Notes: generated by a model not told the origin, from the letters alone. Shown: positions 40,393-49,864, numbered from the stretch's first letter. The stretch: 50,208 nt of DNA from Clostridiales bacterium (GCA_018366495.1 JAGZHZ010000019.1:1-50208), one strand, 5' to 3'. Translations and numbers: made by a program.

Positions 40393-42156
40393 ATGAAGAA
40401 AAGAAGGAGTCGAAGAAGAATTTCAGCATTTTTTCTGGTACTCAGCTTACTGATGCTCAATACAGGAATACTGTATGCCGAGGGGAACGATGGAGCAGAA
40501 CCTGAGACGATCGAGGCATATACGTTGCCGATTGAGTCAAATAATACAAAAGACTGGCCTCAGGGACCGAAAATCGAAGCGGAAGCTGCGATTGTCATGG
40601 AGGCAGAAACAGGAACTGTCCTGTATGCGAAAAATATAAAAGCAAAAGAATATCCGGCGAGTATCACAAAATTGATGACCGTTTTGGTAGCGCTTGAGAA
40701 TGGAAATTTAAATGACACAGTAACCTTTTCAGAAGAAGCAGTATACAGCATTGAACCTGGAAGCAGTCATCTGGGTATACGTCCGGGGGAACAGCTCAGT
40801 CTGCGCCAGTCTCTGTTTGGTATTATGCTTGCTTCTGCAAATGATATCTCCAACGGCGTTGCAGAACATATCGGAGGCAGTATTGAGCACTTTGTGGAGA
40901 TGATGAATGAAAAGGCAGCAGAACTTGGCTGTATTAATACTCACTTTACAAATGCACATGGATTGCATGACGATAATCATTATGTTTGCGCATACGATAT
41001 GGCGCTCATTGCAAAAGAGGTCTATAAATATCCGTCATTCCGAACGATTACGAAGACGGTAGAGTGCAGTTTTCCACCTACAAATGTAGTAGATGAAACA
41101 CGTTATTTTGTGAACCATCAAAAGATGCTGTATGATGAAGAATTCAAATATGAAGGATGTGTGGGAGGCAAGACGGGATTTACAGATCAGGCCTTAAATA
41201 CTCTTGTAACGTATGCGGATCGTGACGGGACTGTCTTAATCAGCGTAATTTTATACTTAAACGGTTCCTACAAGACATTTCAGGAGTCTGCACTTTTGCT
41301 GGATTATGGATATGACAACTTTGAAAAGAAAACATTTACAAATCAGAGTACAGATCCGACATTTTCGGCAATTGCTGCGTCAAGCACGGATAAAGAGAAT
41401 AATCTTTTAGAAGGAATGAAAACAAAGGAAATCCAGATGGATGAGACATCGACGGTCATTGTTCCAAAAGGGATTGATCTGTCAAAGTTAAAACCGGAAA
41501 TCACAAAAAAAGAGGATGATACAGGCACGTTGACGTATCGTTATAACAACTGGTCTGTCGGAACTGTTAATCTGAGCTTTCAGGAAGTACCTGAGACAGA
41601 AGCCCAGACAACAAATGTGATACCGCAGACCGATCAGACTGAGACAGAAAAGAAAGAGAGCGAAAAGAAAGAGGAGAAGCAGACGATTTTCGGGGCGCTC
41701 AACAATGTAGTGGACAAGGCAGGGGAGCTGGTGAAAAAGGCAGATGAGTATATCTTAAACCATAAAACATTCTGCATTATCATCTGTGTAATACTGCTTC
41801 TGATCTTTGTGCCGATGCTGATTCTGACTTACCTGCGTGCAAAAAAAATGAGCAAGAGACAAAAAGAAATGGAGTGGGAGAAGGAAGAAATCGCCAGAAT
41901 TGAAAGGGAGATCAATGAAAAATCGGCCGAAGAAGTAGAGCTGGAACTGCGCGGTAAAATGGGAAAAGAAAGACAAAGACGGGCAGAGACAGAGAAATCC
42001 TGGAGCGGTCAGGAAGAACAGGAAGAAAATGAAATAAGACGCCAGGAATATGATTGGGCAGACGAGGATGATGATCCAGACATATATGACAGTACTGCAA
42101 AGATATATGATGTGCCGGAGGAAAAAGACAGACAGCAGGATCATGAGGAGGAATAA
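40393..42156 (+). CDS. D-alanyl-D-alanine carboxypeptidase (DacA type) with long C-terminal tail
   Basis: 587 aa. Low-molecular-weight penicillin-binding protein that trims the terminal D-Ala of peptidoglycan pentapeptides. Signal segment 10-29; active-site SITK at 90-93, SAN at 148-150, KTG at 260-262; a C-terminal beta domain follows to about 410. Then come a T/E/K-rich linker, a membrane helix (about 459-480) and a very charged tail of about 100 residues ending in acidic repeats. PBP5-like enzymes usually end with an amphipathic anchor, so the extra tail, probably cytoplasmic, is unusual. GGAGGGAG fixes the ATG at 40393. Two bases before the recombinase-like gene. Confidence 0.92.
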   Translation: MKKRRSRRRISAFFLVLSLLMLNTGILYAEGNDGAEPETIEAYTLPIESNNTKDWPQGPKIEAEAAIVMEAETGTVLYAKNIKAKEYPASITKLMTVLVALENGNLNDTVTFSEEAVYSIEPGSSHLGIRPGEQLSLRQSLFGIMLASANDISNGVAEHIGGSIEHFVEMMNEKAAELGCINTHFTNAHGLHDDNHYVCAYDMALIAKEVYKYPSFRTITKTVECSFPPTNVVDETRYFVNHQKMLYDEEFKYEGCVGGKTGFTDQALNTLVTYADRDGTVLISVILYLNGSYKTFQESALLLDYGYDNFEKKTFTNQSTDPTFSAIAASSTDKENNLLEGMKTKEIQMDETSTVIVPKGIDLSKLKPEITKKEDDTGTLTYRYNNWSVGTVNLSFQEVPETEAQTTNVIPQTDQTETEKKESEKKEEKQTIFGALNNVVDKAGELVKKADEYILNHKTFCIIICVILLLIFVPMLILTYLRAKKMSKRQKEMEWEKEEIARIEREINEKSAEEVELELRGKMGKERQRRAETEKSWSGQEEQEENEIRRQEYDWADEDDDPDIYDSTAKIYDVPEEKDRQQDHEEE

Positions 42157-42158
42157 GA

Positions 42159-42899
42159 ATGAATTGGGTGTCACCTATTAAAGATGAAAAGACATTGGAG
42201 CATTTCAAGCAAAAATTGCGGGAAGTGGATGACAAGTATTATATTATGTTTGAGATTGGAGTAGGAACAGGATTACAGCTTCAGGAGATTTTGAAATTTA
42301 AAAATAAAGATATCCGGGGAAAATCCAGCATAGAAGCTTATATCGGATCAAAAAACGTAAAGAAAGTATTTGAAATTCCTGAAAATCTGCAGCAGATCAT
42401 TCTGAATTACACAGAAGGAAAAGATCCGGATGATTATCTGATTATCGGTCATGCAAGTTCCAAGGCTCCTCTCTCAAGAGAACAGGCGTATCGTGTTTTT
42501 AAAAGTGTCGGGAAAGAAATCGGATTAAATTCAGTCGGCGCTCAGACGATGCGAAAGACGTTTGCATGGAAATATTATAAAGCTACAAATGATATTTACT
42601 ATTTGCAGAAACTGTTGAATCATGCTTCACCTTCCATTACCTACCGCTATATCGGAGAGAGACCAGATGTAGATATTGTTCTGAAAAAAATGACTGCTGA
42701 AGAAAATGAGAGAAGCCGCTATCTCTTATACAAAGACGGGAATGGAAAAAAGAGAATTCAAAAGTTAAAAGAATTGCTCGATGAGATTGAGAAAGAGATG
42801 GACAATCCAACAAACAACGATGCGTATTATGGAAGAGTCGATTGTTTTCTGACAGAATGTGAATCGCTGGCTGCCAACTTTAAAAGTATAAATTCATAA
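42159..42899 (+). CDS. Tyrosine-recombinase-like protein, probably inactive
   Basis: 246 aa. The catalytic fold of phage integrase/XerC-type recombinases without the N-terminal DNA-binding domain. Motifs: FEIGVGTGLQLQEIL (Gln40 where the first catalytic Arg of TGLR stands), QTMRKTFAW (Arg132 kept, but Q129 and K133 where H.LRH is usual), NHASPSITYRY with His155 and the nucleophile Tyr164 nine residues later. Loss of the first Arg argues against strand cleavage. Residues 175-246 are a helical extension not typical of integrases. The gene starts two bases after the dacA stop, so it shares that transcript. No att-like repeats nearby. May be a domesticated DNA-binding protein. Confidence 0.75.
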   Translation: MNWVSPIKDEKTLEHFKQKLREVDDKYYIMFEIGVGTGLQLQEILKFKNKDIRGKSSIEAYIGSKNVKKVFEIPENLQQIILNYTEGKDPDDYLIIGHASSKAPLSREQAYRVFKSVGKEIGLNSVGAQTMRKTFAWKYYKATNDIYYLQKLLNHASPSITYRYIGERPDVDIVLKKMTAEENERSRYLLYKDGNGKKRIQKLKELLDEIEKEMDNPTNNDAYYGRVDCFLTECESLAANFKSINS

Positions 42900-42912
42900 C
42901 GTTTTCAGACAA

Positions 42913-42998
42913 AAAGGCATTGTACAGATGACATTTTTAGTACTGTATCTGATTTGTATCAGATACAGTTAAAAAATCATCTGACAATGCCTTTCTCA
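42913..42998. terminator. Nested bidirectional terminator
   Basis: Outer stem AAAGGCATTGT and CAGATGA (42913-42931) with TCATCTG and ACAATGCCTTT (42977-42994); inner stem ACTGTATCTGAT (42942-42953) with ATCAGATACAGT (42958-42969), a perfect 12 bp. T runs lie on both sides, fitting its place between two convergent genes. Confidence 0.85.
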
Positions 42999-43025
42999 GC
43001 TCTGAGGGCTGAATTTTGCAAAAAT

Positions 43026-44000
43026 TTAATGAAAATTATGACTTACAATAGTTTCTTCTCTGTGCTTTAACTGCTTTTTTTCGCGCATCATTTTCTGCAT
43101 CTCTCTTATTTTCAATGCCGTCTCCGGGCTGACTTGTTTTAAAATCCTGATACAGAAAATTTTCCCGTCATCTGTTTTTTTAAATCTGATTTTCCCCTTA
43201 AGATATCCGTGTTCTTTGCATTTAGCAAGACAGTAATAACTCTTGGAGGGACCCACAAACCATGCAATTTCCTGATGTGCATTTTTTTGGCAGAGATGAC
43301 AGGGAACTGCCGTCAGATTGTTATCCTGCATGGCATCCAGACGACTGTCGAACGGTTTGGAAATATATTTTGAGTATGTCTCATATACAGCATAGATTTG
43401 TTCAGAATCTGTTGCAGGCGGCTGATAACAGTCGATGGAATAGTTTTTAAAGATTTCCTCTCTTACAAGATGACGCATCACCATGCCTGTATAAAAAGCG
43501 TCGCACAATGCGTCATGAAAATGGCGGTCCTTTGAGATCAGGAGGAAATCGACGGCAAATTCTAAATTCCGGCGAGTTTTTCGGTCTTCGTAGACGATAC
43601 TGAAAATTTTCTGAATATCGTAAAAGAAGAGAGGAAAGCGAAAAGGAGATTTTATCTGATAATATTTTAAATTCCTCTGCAGTTCTGTTAGATCACATGG
43701 ACCCCAGGTACAGAAAAAACAGTCAGGACCGCACCAGGAAAAAAAATCTTCTGCCACTTCCGGAAATGATCTTGCGTTTTTATAATCAGCATAATTAATC
43801 TGAATAATCTCCTGAATTTTATAATGAATTTCAGGATATATAACAGGGCGGATACGCTCAAAAAACTGATCAATGATATTGAAATCCTGATCCAGTTTAA
43901 CTGCACCGATTTGAATAATTTCAAAAGGAAGATGAGGGTTTTCATGTTCCTTTTTATCTGGAGACTGATTCCATTCCAGATCTAAAACAATAAAATTCAT
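43026..44000 (-). CDS. DEDDh 3'-5' exonuclease family protein
   Basis: 324 aa. Exonuclease domain in residues 1-185 with DEDDh residues visible: Asp7 and Glu9 (IVLDLEWNQ), Asp103 (TWGPCDLTEL), His162 and Asp167 (HFHDALCDAFYTG). The C-terminal half (240-290) has cysteine and histidine clusters, PCHLCQ and CLAKCKEHGYLKG, a possible metal-binding finger. Related to KapD/RNase T-like exonucleases; natural substrate (RNA or DNA) not predictable. ATG at 44000 preferred because GGGTGAT lies upstream and the family N-terminus starts there. Single gene on the lagging strand. Confidence 0.86.
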   Translation of the reverse strand: MNFIVLDLEWNQSPDKKEHENPHLPFEIIQIGAVKLDQDFNIIDQFFERIRPVIYPEIHYKIQEIIQINYADYKNARSFPEVAEDFFSWCGPDCFFCTWGPCDLTELQRNLKYYQIKSPFRFPLFFYDIQKIFSIVYEDRKTRRNLEFAVDFLLISKDRHFHDALCDAFYTGMVMRHLVREEIFKNYSIDCYQPPATDSEQIYAVYETYSKYISKPFDSRLDAMQDNNLTAVPCHLCQKNAHQEIAWFVGPSKSYYCLAKCKEHGYLKGKIRFKKTDDGKIFCIRILKQVSPETALKIREMQKMMREKKQLKHREETIVSHNFH

Positions 44001-44309
44001 ATCATCACCCGGATAAGAGTATACACAGTTTTGACGAAAAAAACAAGGCACTTCGTCAATATGTCTATGAAATAGAAAAAGAAATGTACAAAATAACAGA
44101 AGAAAAAAGAAAAGAAATTGTTTGTAAGCATAACGTACAAGGTTTGTATAAATCTTTGTTTATTTGTGGTATAGCATCGAAAAAAAAATTCGATTATACT
44201 AAACACATATTATGGTAACTGATAATAAAGAATTTGCCTGCAGGTATGAATGGGGAAAACATACTGGCAGAAAGTTTTAAAATTCGCTTTATTTTATAGG
44301 AGGATTATT
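44001..44309. other. Divergent intergenic region
   Basis: A/T-rich spacer between the exonuclease and the UgpC-like gene. TATACT at 44195-44200 may be a -10 for the latter; no convincing -35. AGGAGG at 44299-44304 is its ribosome site. No ORF or structure recognised. Confidence 0.4.
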
Positions 44310-45422
44310 ATGGCAAGTTTATCATTGCAGCATATCAATAAGACATATCCAAATGGATTTGAGGCTGTTAAAGATTTTAACCTGGAAATAGAGGATAAAG
44401 AATTTATCATTTTTGTAGGTCCTTCAGGATGCGGAAAATCTACAACATTGCGTATGATCGCGGGACTGGAAGAGATCTCAAGCGGTACATTAAAAATCGG
44501 TGATAAAGTGGTCAACGATGTGGAACCGAAAGACAGAGATATTGCTATGGTATTCCAGAACTATGCTCTGTATCCTCACATGACCGTATATGATAACATG
44601 GCATTTGGTCTGAAGCTTAGAAAAGTTCCGAAAGATCAGATTGACAGACAGGTAAGAGAGGCTGCAAAGATCCTGGATCTGGAGAAATTGCTGGACCGCA
44701 AGCCAAAGGCGTTATCAGGAGGACAGAGACAGCGTGTGGCGATGGGACGTGCCATTGTGCGTAACCCGAAAGTATTCCTGATGGATGAACCTTTATCCAA
44801 CCTGGATGCGAAGCTGAGAGTTCAGATGCGTATTGAAATCTCTAAACTCCATCAGAGACTGGGCGCTACGATTATTTATGTAACGCACGATCAGACAGAA
44901 GCTATGACGCTTGGAACGAGAATTGTAGTCATGAAGGATGGCGTTGTCCAGCAGGTAGATACACCGCTGAAACTGTACAATCAGCCATGCAATCTGTTTG
45001 TAGCCGGATTCATCGGATCTCCGCAGATGAACTTTATGGATGCAAAAACCGTTGTAAAAGGAAACGACGTGGAATTACAGGTAGGACCATATTCAATCAA
45101 ACTGCCGCCGGCAAAGGCGAAAAAATTGATTGAAGGAGGATATGCAGGAAAGACAGTCATACTTGGCATTCGTCCGGAAGATGTACATGATTCACAGATG
45201 TATATCGAAGCTTCTCCGAACAGCGTAATCGAATCCACAATCAAAGTATATGAACTGCTGGGAGCAGAGGTATATCTGTATTTTGATGTAGAAGGATTCC
45301 CTATGACAGCGAGAGTGGACCCGCGCACGACAGCAAGAACGGGAGACCGTGTGAAATTTGCCATGGATGTTGAAAAGATCCATGTATTTGACAAAGAAAC
45401 AGAAAAATGTATCACAAATTAA
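44310..45422 (+). CDS. Sugar ABC transporter ATPase, UgpC/MsmK family
   Basis: 370 aa. Energises binding-protein-dependent sugar importers of the MalK class. Walker A FVGPSGCGKSTTLRMIAGLEEISSG, Q loop MVFQNYALYPHMTVYDNMAFGL, signature LSGGQRQRVAMGRAIVRNPKVFLMDEPLSNLDAKLR, H loop VTHDQ, and a C-terminal regulatory TOBE region (250-370). In Firmicutes a single MsmK often serves several sugar importers, which fits its isolated position with no permease nearby. ATG at 44310 chosen for AGGAGG upstream. Terminated at 45445-45478. Confidence 0.94.
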   Translation: MASLSLQHINKTYPNGFEAVKDFNLEIEDKEFIIFVGPSGCGKSTTLRMIAGLEEISSGTLKIGDKVVNDVEPKDRDIAMVFQNYALYPHMTVYDNMAFGLKLRKVPKDQIDRQVREAAKILDLEKLLDRKPKALSGGQRQRVAMGRAIVRNPKVFLMDEPLSNLDAKLRVQMRIEISKLHQRLGATIIYVTHDQTEAMTLGTRIVVMKDGVVQQVDTPLKLYNQPCNLFVAGFIGSPQMNFMDAKTVVKGNDVELQVGPYSIKLPPAKAKKLIEGGYAGKTVILGIRPEDVHDSQMYIEASPNSVIESTIKVYELLGAEVYLYFDVEGFPMTARVDPRTTARTGDRVKFAMDVEKIHVFDKETEKCITN

Positions 45423-45444
45423 TAGGGTTTAGATAGGAATATGT

Positions 45445-45478
45445 GAGGGGATAATCCGAAAGGATTCCCCTCTTTTTT
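45445..45478 (+). terminator. Terminator behind the UgpC/MsmK gene
   Basis: GAGGGGA plus ATCC (45445-45457) pairs with GGAT and TCCCCTC (45462-45472), loop GAAA, then TTTTTT. Confidence 0.88.
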
Positions 45479-45690
45479 ATATGATGTAAGAAAAGTTTTA
45501 ATGCAGATGGGGAATCTTTCTTGCGTTTTTTTCTGTTTTGTTTTATCATTATCGCTAAGAGCATATGATTTTTAAATATTGATAGAAAAAAATAGGAAGA
45601 GATCATATTTTTGCTCACAGAAGGTAGAACAGAAAAGAGAAAAACAGAAAGACACAATGCGAAAATTAAGAAAGAAGAGGAAGTGAACAG

Positions 45691-46773
45691 ATGATTTCTA
45701 GTCAGGTTTTACAGACAGCAATGGATGAGTTGCGGGCAATTACAAGAATAGATCTGTGTGTCATGGATCTGGAAGGAAAGATGATTGCTGCGACTTTTTT
45801 TGATATGGATATACAGGAAGATACCGTGCGCAATTTCGCCGATTCCATGGCAGACAGTCAGGTGATTCAGGGATACCATTTCTTTAAAGTGTTTGACGAT
45901 CGGACGATGGAATATATTCTGATCGCCAGAGGATCCAGCGAAGACGTATATATGATTGGAAAAGTAGCAGTCAGCGAGATCCAGAATTTAATTATTGCAT
46001 ATAAAGAAAGATTTGATAAAAATAATTTTATTCAGAATCTTTTGCTTGATAATCTTCTGCTTGTAGATATCTATAATCGTGCGAAAAAGCTTCACATTGA
46101 CGTGAAAGCACGCCGCATTGTCTTTATCATTGAGACAAAGTATGAGAAGGACAATCTGGCTATGGAGACGATAAAGAGTTTGTTTGCGATGAAAACAAAA
46201 GATTTTATCACAGCGGTAGATGAAAAAAATATTATTCTTGTGAAAGAATTAAAAGAGAATGAAGACTATCCGGAAATGGAAGAGACGGCAAAAGTGATGA
46301 TGGATATGCTGAATACAGAGGCAATGTCAAGCGTACGCATTTCCTACGGAACGATTGTCAATGAGATCAAGCAGGTTTCAAAATCATATAAAGAGGCAAA
46401 GATGGCTCTCGACGTGGGGAAAATTTTTTACACAGAGAAAAATATTATTGCGTACAACACATTGGGAATCGGGCGCTTGATTTATCAGCTTCCTATTCCT
46501 CTGTGCAAGATGTTTATGCAGGAAATCTTCGGAGAACATATGCCGGACACATTTGACGAAGAGACATTGATGACGATCAATAAATTTTTTGATAATAATC
46601 TGAATGTCTCGGAGACATCGAGACAGCTGTATGTTCATCGAAATACGCTGGTCTACCGCCTGGAAAAACTTCAGAAAAGTACAGGACTCGATATCAGAGT
46701 GTTTGATGATGCACTGACATTTAAGATTGCTTTGATGGTCGTAAATTATATGAAATATATGGAAGAACAATAG
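45691..46773 (+). CDS. PucR/CdaR-type transcriptional regulator
   Basis: 360 aa. The C-terminus has the helix-turn-helix of the PucR family: FFDNNLNVSETSRQLYVHRNTLVYRLEKLQKSTGLDIRVFDDALTFKIAL. The middle (120-260) resembles a GGDEF-like or sugar-diacid-type sensor region, and residues 1-100 may be a ligand-sensing domain (ITRIDLCVMDLEGKMIAATFFDMDI). GAGGAAG precedes the ATG. It is 19 bp before the aconitase gene and on the same strand, so it may control carbon flow through it; the signal is unknown. Confidence 0.88.
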   Translation: MISSQVLQTAMDELRAITRIDLCVMDLEGKMIAATFFDMDIQEDTVRNFADSMADSQVIQGYHFFKVFDDRTMEYILIARGSSEDVYMIGKVAVSEIQNLIIAYKERFDKNNFIQNLLLDNLLLVDIYNRAKKLHIDVKARRIVFIIETKYEKDNLAMETIKSLFAMKTKDFITAVDEKNIILVKELKENEDYPEMEETAKVMMDMLNTEAMSSVRISYGTIVNEIKQVSKSYKEAKMALDVGKIFYTEKNIIAYNTLGIGRLIYQLPIPLCKMFMQEIFGEHMPDTFDEETLMTINKFFDNNLNVSETSRQLYVHRNTLVYRLEKLQKSTGLDIRVFDDALTFKIALMVVNYMKYMEEQ

Positions 46774-46792
46774 AAATCAGGAGGAAAAAAGT

Positions 46793-49081
46793 ATGGTTAA
46801 GTTATATGACAGCGGTGTTTATCTGCTGAATGGAACAGAGATCGTAGAAGATCATCAGGATGCGGCAGCCGTTCTGCACAGCAGATTGGGAGATCATGTT
46901 CCAACAAAGGAAGAAGCAAAGAAAAATACAATTGCTTATCGTATCTTGAAGGATCATAATACTTCAGGAAATATGGAAAAACTTCAGATTAAATTTGATA
47001 AGCTGACATCCCATGACATTACATTTGTCGGAATTATCCAGACAGCCAGAGCGTCAGGGCTGGAAAAATTCCCGGTTCCATATGTTTTGACAAACTGCCA
47101 TAACAGCTTATGTGCAGTCGGTGGTACGATTAATGAAGATGACCATATGTTTGGACTGACATGTGCGAAAAAATATGGCGGTGTATACGTTCCGCCTCAT
47201 CAGGCAGTCATCCACCAGTTTGCAAGAGAGATGCTTGCAGGCGGAGGAAAAATGATTTTAGGATCAGATTCTCATACAAGATACGGAGCGCTTGGAACAA
47301 TGGCAATGGGAGAAGGCGGTCCGGAACTTGTAAAGCAGCTTCTGTCCAAGACGTATGACATCAATATGCCGGACGTCGTTGCGGTATATCTGGATGGCGC
47401 TCCGATTCCGGGAGTGGGACCTCAGGACGTTGCGCTGGCAATCATCGGCGCCGTATTTGGAAACGGATATGTCAACAATAAAGTGATGGAATTTGTAGGA
47501 CCTGGCGTGAAAAACCTGAGTGCAGATTTCAGAATCGGAATTGATGTCATGACAACAGAGACAACATGTCTTTCTTCTATCTGGGAGACAGACGATACAA
47601 TAAAAGAATTCTATGACATTCATGGAAGAAGCGAGGACTATGCAGAGTTAAAACCAGGCGCAGTATCTTACTATGCAGGAATGGTTCATGTAGATTTGAG
47701 TAAAGTAAGACCGATGATCGCAATGCCGTTCCATCCAAGCAACACTTATACGATTGAAGAACTGAACAGCAATTTGATGGATATTCTGGATGATGTGGAA
47801 AAGAGAGCGCTTGTCAGCCTTGACGGAGCGGTCAGCTTCACATTAAAAGATAAAGTGCGCAATGGAAAATTGTATGTGGATCAGGGTATTATTGCAGGAT
47901 GCGCCGGCGGCGGATTTGAGAATATCTGTGACGCTGCTGATATCTTAAAAGGAACCAGCATCGGTGCAGATGAATTTACACTGAGCATTTATCCGGCAAG
48001 TACGCCGATTTATATGGAACTGGCGAAGAATGGCAGACTGGCAGATCTGATCGCTACAGGTGCGATTGTAAAGACAGCATTCTGTGGTCCGTGCTTTGGA
48101 GCAGGCGACACACCGGCAAACAATGCGTTCAGCATCCGCCATTCTACAAGAAACTTCCCGAACAGAGAAGGATCAAAACTTCAGAGCGGTCAGATTGCAT
48201 CTGTAGCGCTGATGGACGCCCGTTCTATCGCAGCGACAGCCGCAAACAAAGGATATCTGACAGCAGCTACTGATATCGATGCAAATTATACAAAACCGAA
48301 ATATTTCTTTGATAAGACGATCTATGAAAATCGTGTATTTGACAGCAAGGGAGTGGCAGATCCAAATGTAGAGATCAAATTCGGACCAAATATCAAGGAC
48401 TGGCCGGCGATGTCTGCACTGACAGATCACTTGATTTTAAAAGTGGTTTCTGAGATTCACGATCCTGTCACAACAACGGACGAGCTGATTCCTTCCGGAG
48501 AAACTTCTTCTTATCGCTCCAATCCGATTGGACTGGCAGAATTTACATTGTCCAGAAAAGACCCTGCCTATGTGGGACGTGCAAAGGAAGTGCAGAAAGC
48601 AGAGAAAGCAAGAATATCTGGAGAAGATCCGAGAAAAGAACTGGAAGAACTTTCTTCTGTGATGAACACAGTGAAGACGGTTCGTCAAGATGCAGATTTT
48701 AACAATACTGGAATTGGAAGTACGATTTTCGCAGTAAAACCTGGAGATGGATCCGCCCGTGAACAGGCTGCGTCTTGCCAGAAAGTGCTGGGTGGATGGG
48801 CAAATATTGCAAACAGTTATGCGACGAAGAGATATCGTTCTAATCTGATCAACTGGGGAATGCTGCCATTCCTGATTGAAGAAGGAGAATTGCCATTTAA
48901 GAATGGAGATTATCTGTTTGTGCCGGACATCTGCAAAGCGGTAAAAGAGAAACAGACAGAAATAAAAGCGTATGTGATCGGGGAAGAAGCAAAAGAGTTT
49001 ACTCTGAAGATGGGAGAACTGACAGATGATGAGAGAACAATCATTCTGAAGGGCTGCCTGATCAATTACTACAGAGGATAA
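46793..49081 (+). CDS. Aconitase-family hydratase
   Basis: 762 aa. Iron-sulfur dehydratase: isomerises citrate to isocitrate in most family members. Recognisable by GIIQTARASGLEKFPVPYVLTNCHNSLCAVGGT, ILGSDSHTRYGALGTMAMGEGGPE, the cluster cysteines IIAGCAGG (about 368) and CGPC (about 429-432), and the C-terminal swivelling domain with GSAREQAA-type SAREQAAS and SYATKRYRSNLINWGMLPF. It resembles the YbhJ/long-chain type more than AcnB. No citrate synthase or isocitrate dehydrogenase is adjacent. GGAGGAAAA precedes the ATG. Probably co-transcribed with the regulator before it. Confidence 0.92.
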   Translation: MVKLYDSGVYLLNGTEIVEDHQDAAAVLHSRLGDHVPTKEEAKKNTIAYRILKDHNTSGNMEKLQIKFDKLTSHDITFVGIIQTARASGLEKFPVPYVLTNCHNSLCAVGGTINEDDHMFGLTCAKKYGGVYVPPHQAVIHQFAREMLAGGGKMILGSDSHTRYGALGTMAMGEGGPELVKQLLSKTYDINMPDVVAVYLDGAPIPGVGPQDVALAIIGAVFGNGYVNNKVMEFVGPGVKNLSADFRIGIDVMTTETTCLSSIWETDDTIKEFYDIHGRSEDYAELKPGAVSYYAGMVHVDLSKVRPMIAMPFHPSNTYTIEELNSNLMDILDDVEKRALVSLDGAVSFTLKDKVRNGKLYVDQGIIAGCAGGGFENICDAADILKGTSIGADEFTLSIYPASTPIYMELAKNGRLADLIATGAIVKTAFCGPCFGAGDTPANNAFSIRHSTRNFPNREGSKLQSGQIASVALMDARSIAATAANKGYLTAATDIDANYTKPKYFFDKTIYENRVFDSKGVADPNVEIKFGPNIKDWPAMSALTDHLILKVVSEIHDPVTTTDELIPSGETSSYRSNPIGLAEFTLSRKDPAYVGRAKEVQKAEKARISGEDPRKELEELSSVMNTVKTVRQDADFNNTGIGSTIFAVKPGDGSAREQAASCQKVLGGWANIANSYATKRYRSNLINWGMLPFLIEEGELPFKNGDYLFVPDICKAVKEKQTEIKAYVIGEEAKEFTLKMGELTDDERTIILKGCLINYYRG

Positions 49082-49141
49082 TGCGAATATAGACAGATAT
49101 AGAATAAAAGGTACCATAAACAACACAATAAAAACACAATG

Positions 49142-49179
49142 CCTGGATTTTTCGGATGAGAAATCCGGGTGTTTTTTTT
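49142..49179 (+). terminator. Terminator behind the aconitase gene
   Basis: CCTGGATTT (49142-49150) pairs with AAATCCGGG (49161-49169), followed by TGTTTTTTTT. Confidence 0.85.
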
Positions 49180-49282
49180 GAACTAATTTTCTAAAAATAC
49201 AGAATAATTTCAAAAATTAACAGTTTTTATATAAATAAAATAGATATTAAGAAAAAAGAATAGAAAAAAATTAAAAAAAGTA

Positions 49283-49311
49283 TTGACAAAAAAAGAAACA
49301 AGTGATAATAT
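49283..49311 (+). promoter_or_regulatory. Promoter upstream of decayed ORF
   Basis: TTGACA (49283-49288), 17-bp spacer, TAATAT (49306-49311). The leader contains TCTCTTAAA (49398-49406) with TTTAAGAGA (49411-49419), a perfect 9-bp hairpin, ahead of a GGAGG at 49434-49438. Confidence 0.75.
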
Positions 49312-49447
49312 ACAGATATAAACAAAACAAGATTTCGAAAAGTAATTAAGTGACGAGAAAGCTTAATGAACCGAACAAGAAAAATTGTTTTTATCGCTCT
49401 CTTAAAAAAGTTTAAGAGAAAAAAGAAAGGAATGGAGGTTGAATCCA

Positions 49448-49864
49448 ATGGACATGAAAGCTCATTACACAATTCAATATGGATGTGGTATGATAAATAT
49501 TTCCTGCGATCAGACCTTTATCTCAGATAAATAAAAAAGACCAGAACAAATTATCATAGAAAAAAGTAATCAGAGAAGAAATCATCCTGGATCAGAGATA
49601 AAGTAAATTTTATCACCATATTGAAGGACTTACCACAGAAAAGTTCAAAGAATTTTAATTGAAGTACAGAAGAACGGAAATTAAAAATATGAGTAAATTG
49701 TATAATCATCAAAAATCAAATATGGAAATGAAACATAGAAATATTTGATTGAGAGAAATTATATAGTGGAAAATATGAAAGATAAATATTTACGAAGAAT
49801 ACTATCATTCGCTTTGAAAAGTTATATATTTGAGAAAACGGAATTCAAGAATATATTTATATAA
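49448..49864 (+). pseudogene. Decayed ORF in several frames
   Basis: A 28-codon frame starts at ATG 49448 (MDMKAHYTIQYGCGMINISC...) with GGAGG 9 nt upstream. After its stop the same frame continues PEQIIIEKSNQRRNHPGSEIK, then stops; in another frame comes HHIEGLTTEKFKEF, and at 49775-49864 MKDKYLRRILSFALKSYIFEK. The pieces read as one helical, basic protein broken by stops and frameshifts. It may be a remnant of a small sigma-factor-like or regulator gene from a mobile element; this is a guess. The 28-residue peptide alone, still with good promoter and ribosome site, could be translated. Confidence 0.45.

Noticed and set aside
45423..45690. Small gene between the UgpC/MsmK gene and the regulator
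   Set aside because: Only short frames without ribosome sites; the region is explained by a terminator and A/T-rich spacer.
48437..49213. 258-codon minus-strand frame
   Set aside because: Antisense to the aconitase C-terminal domain and its terminator.
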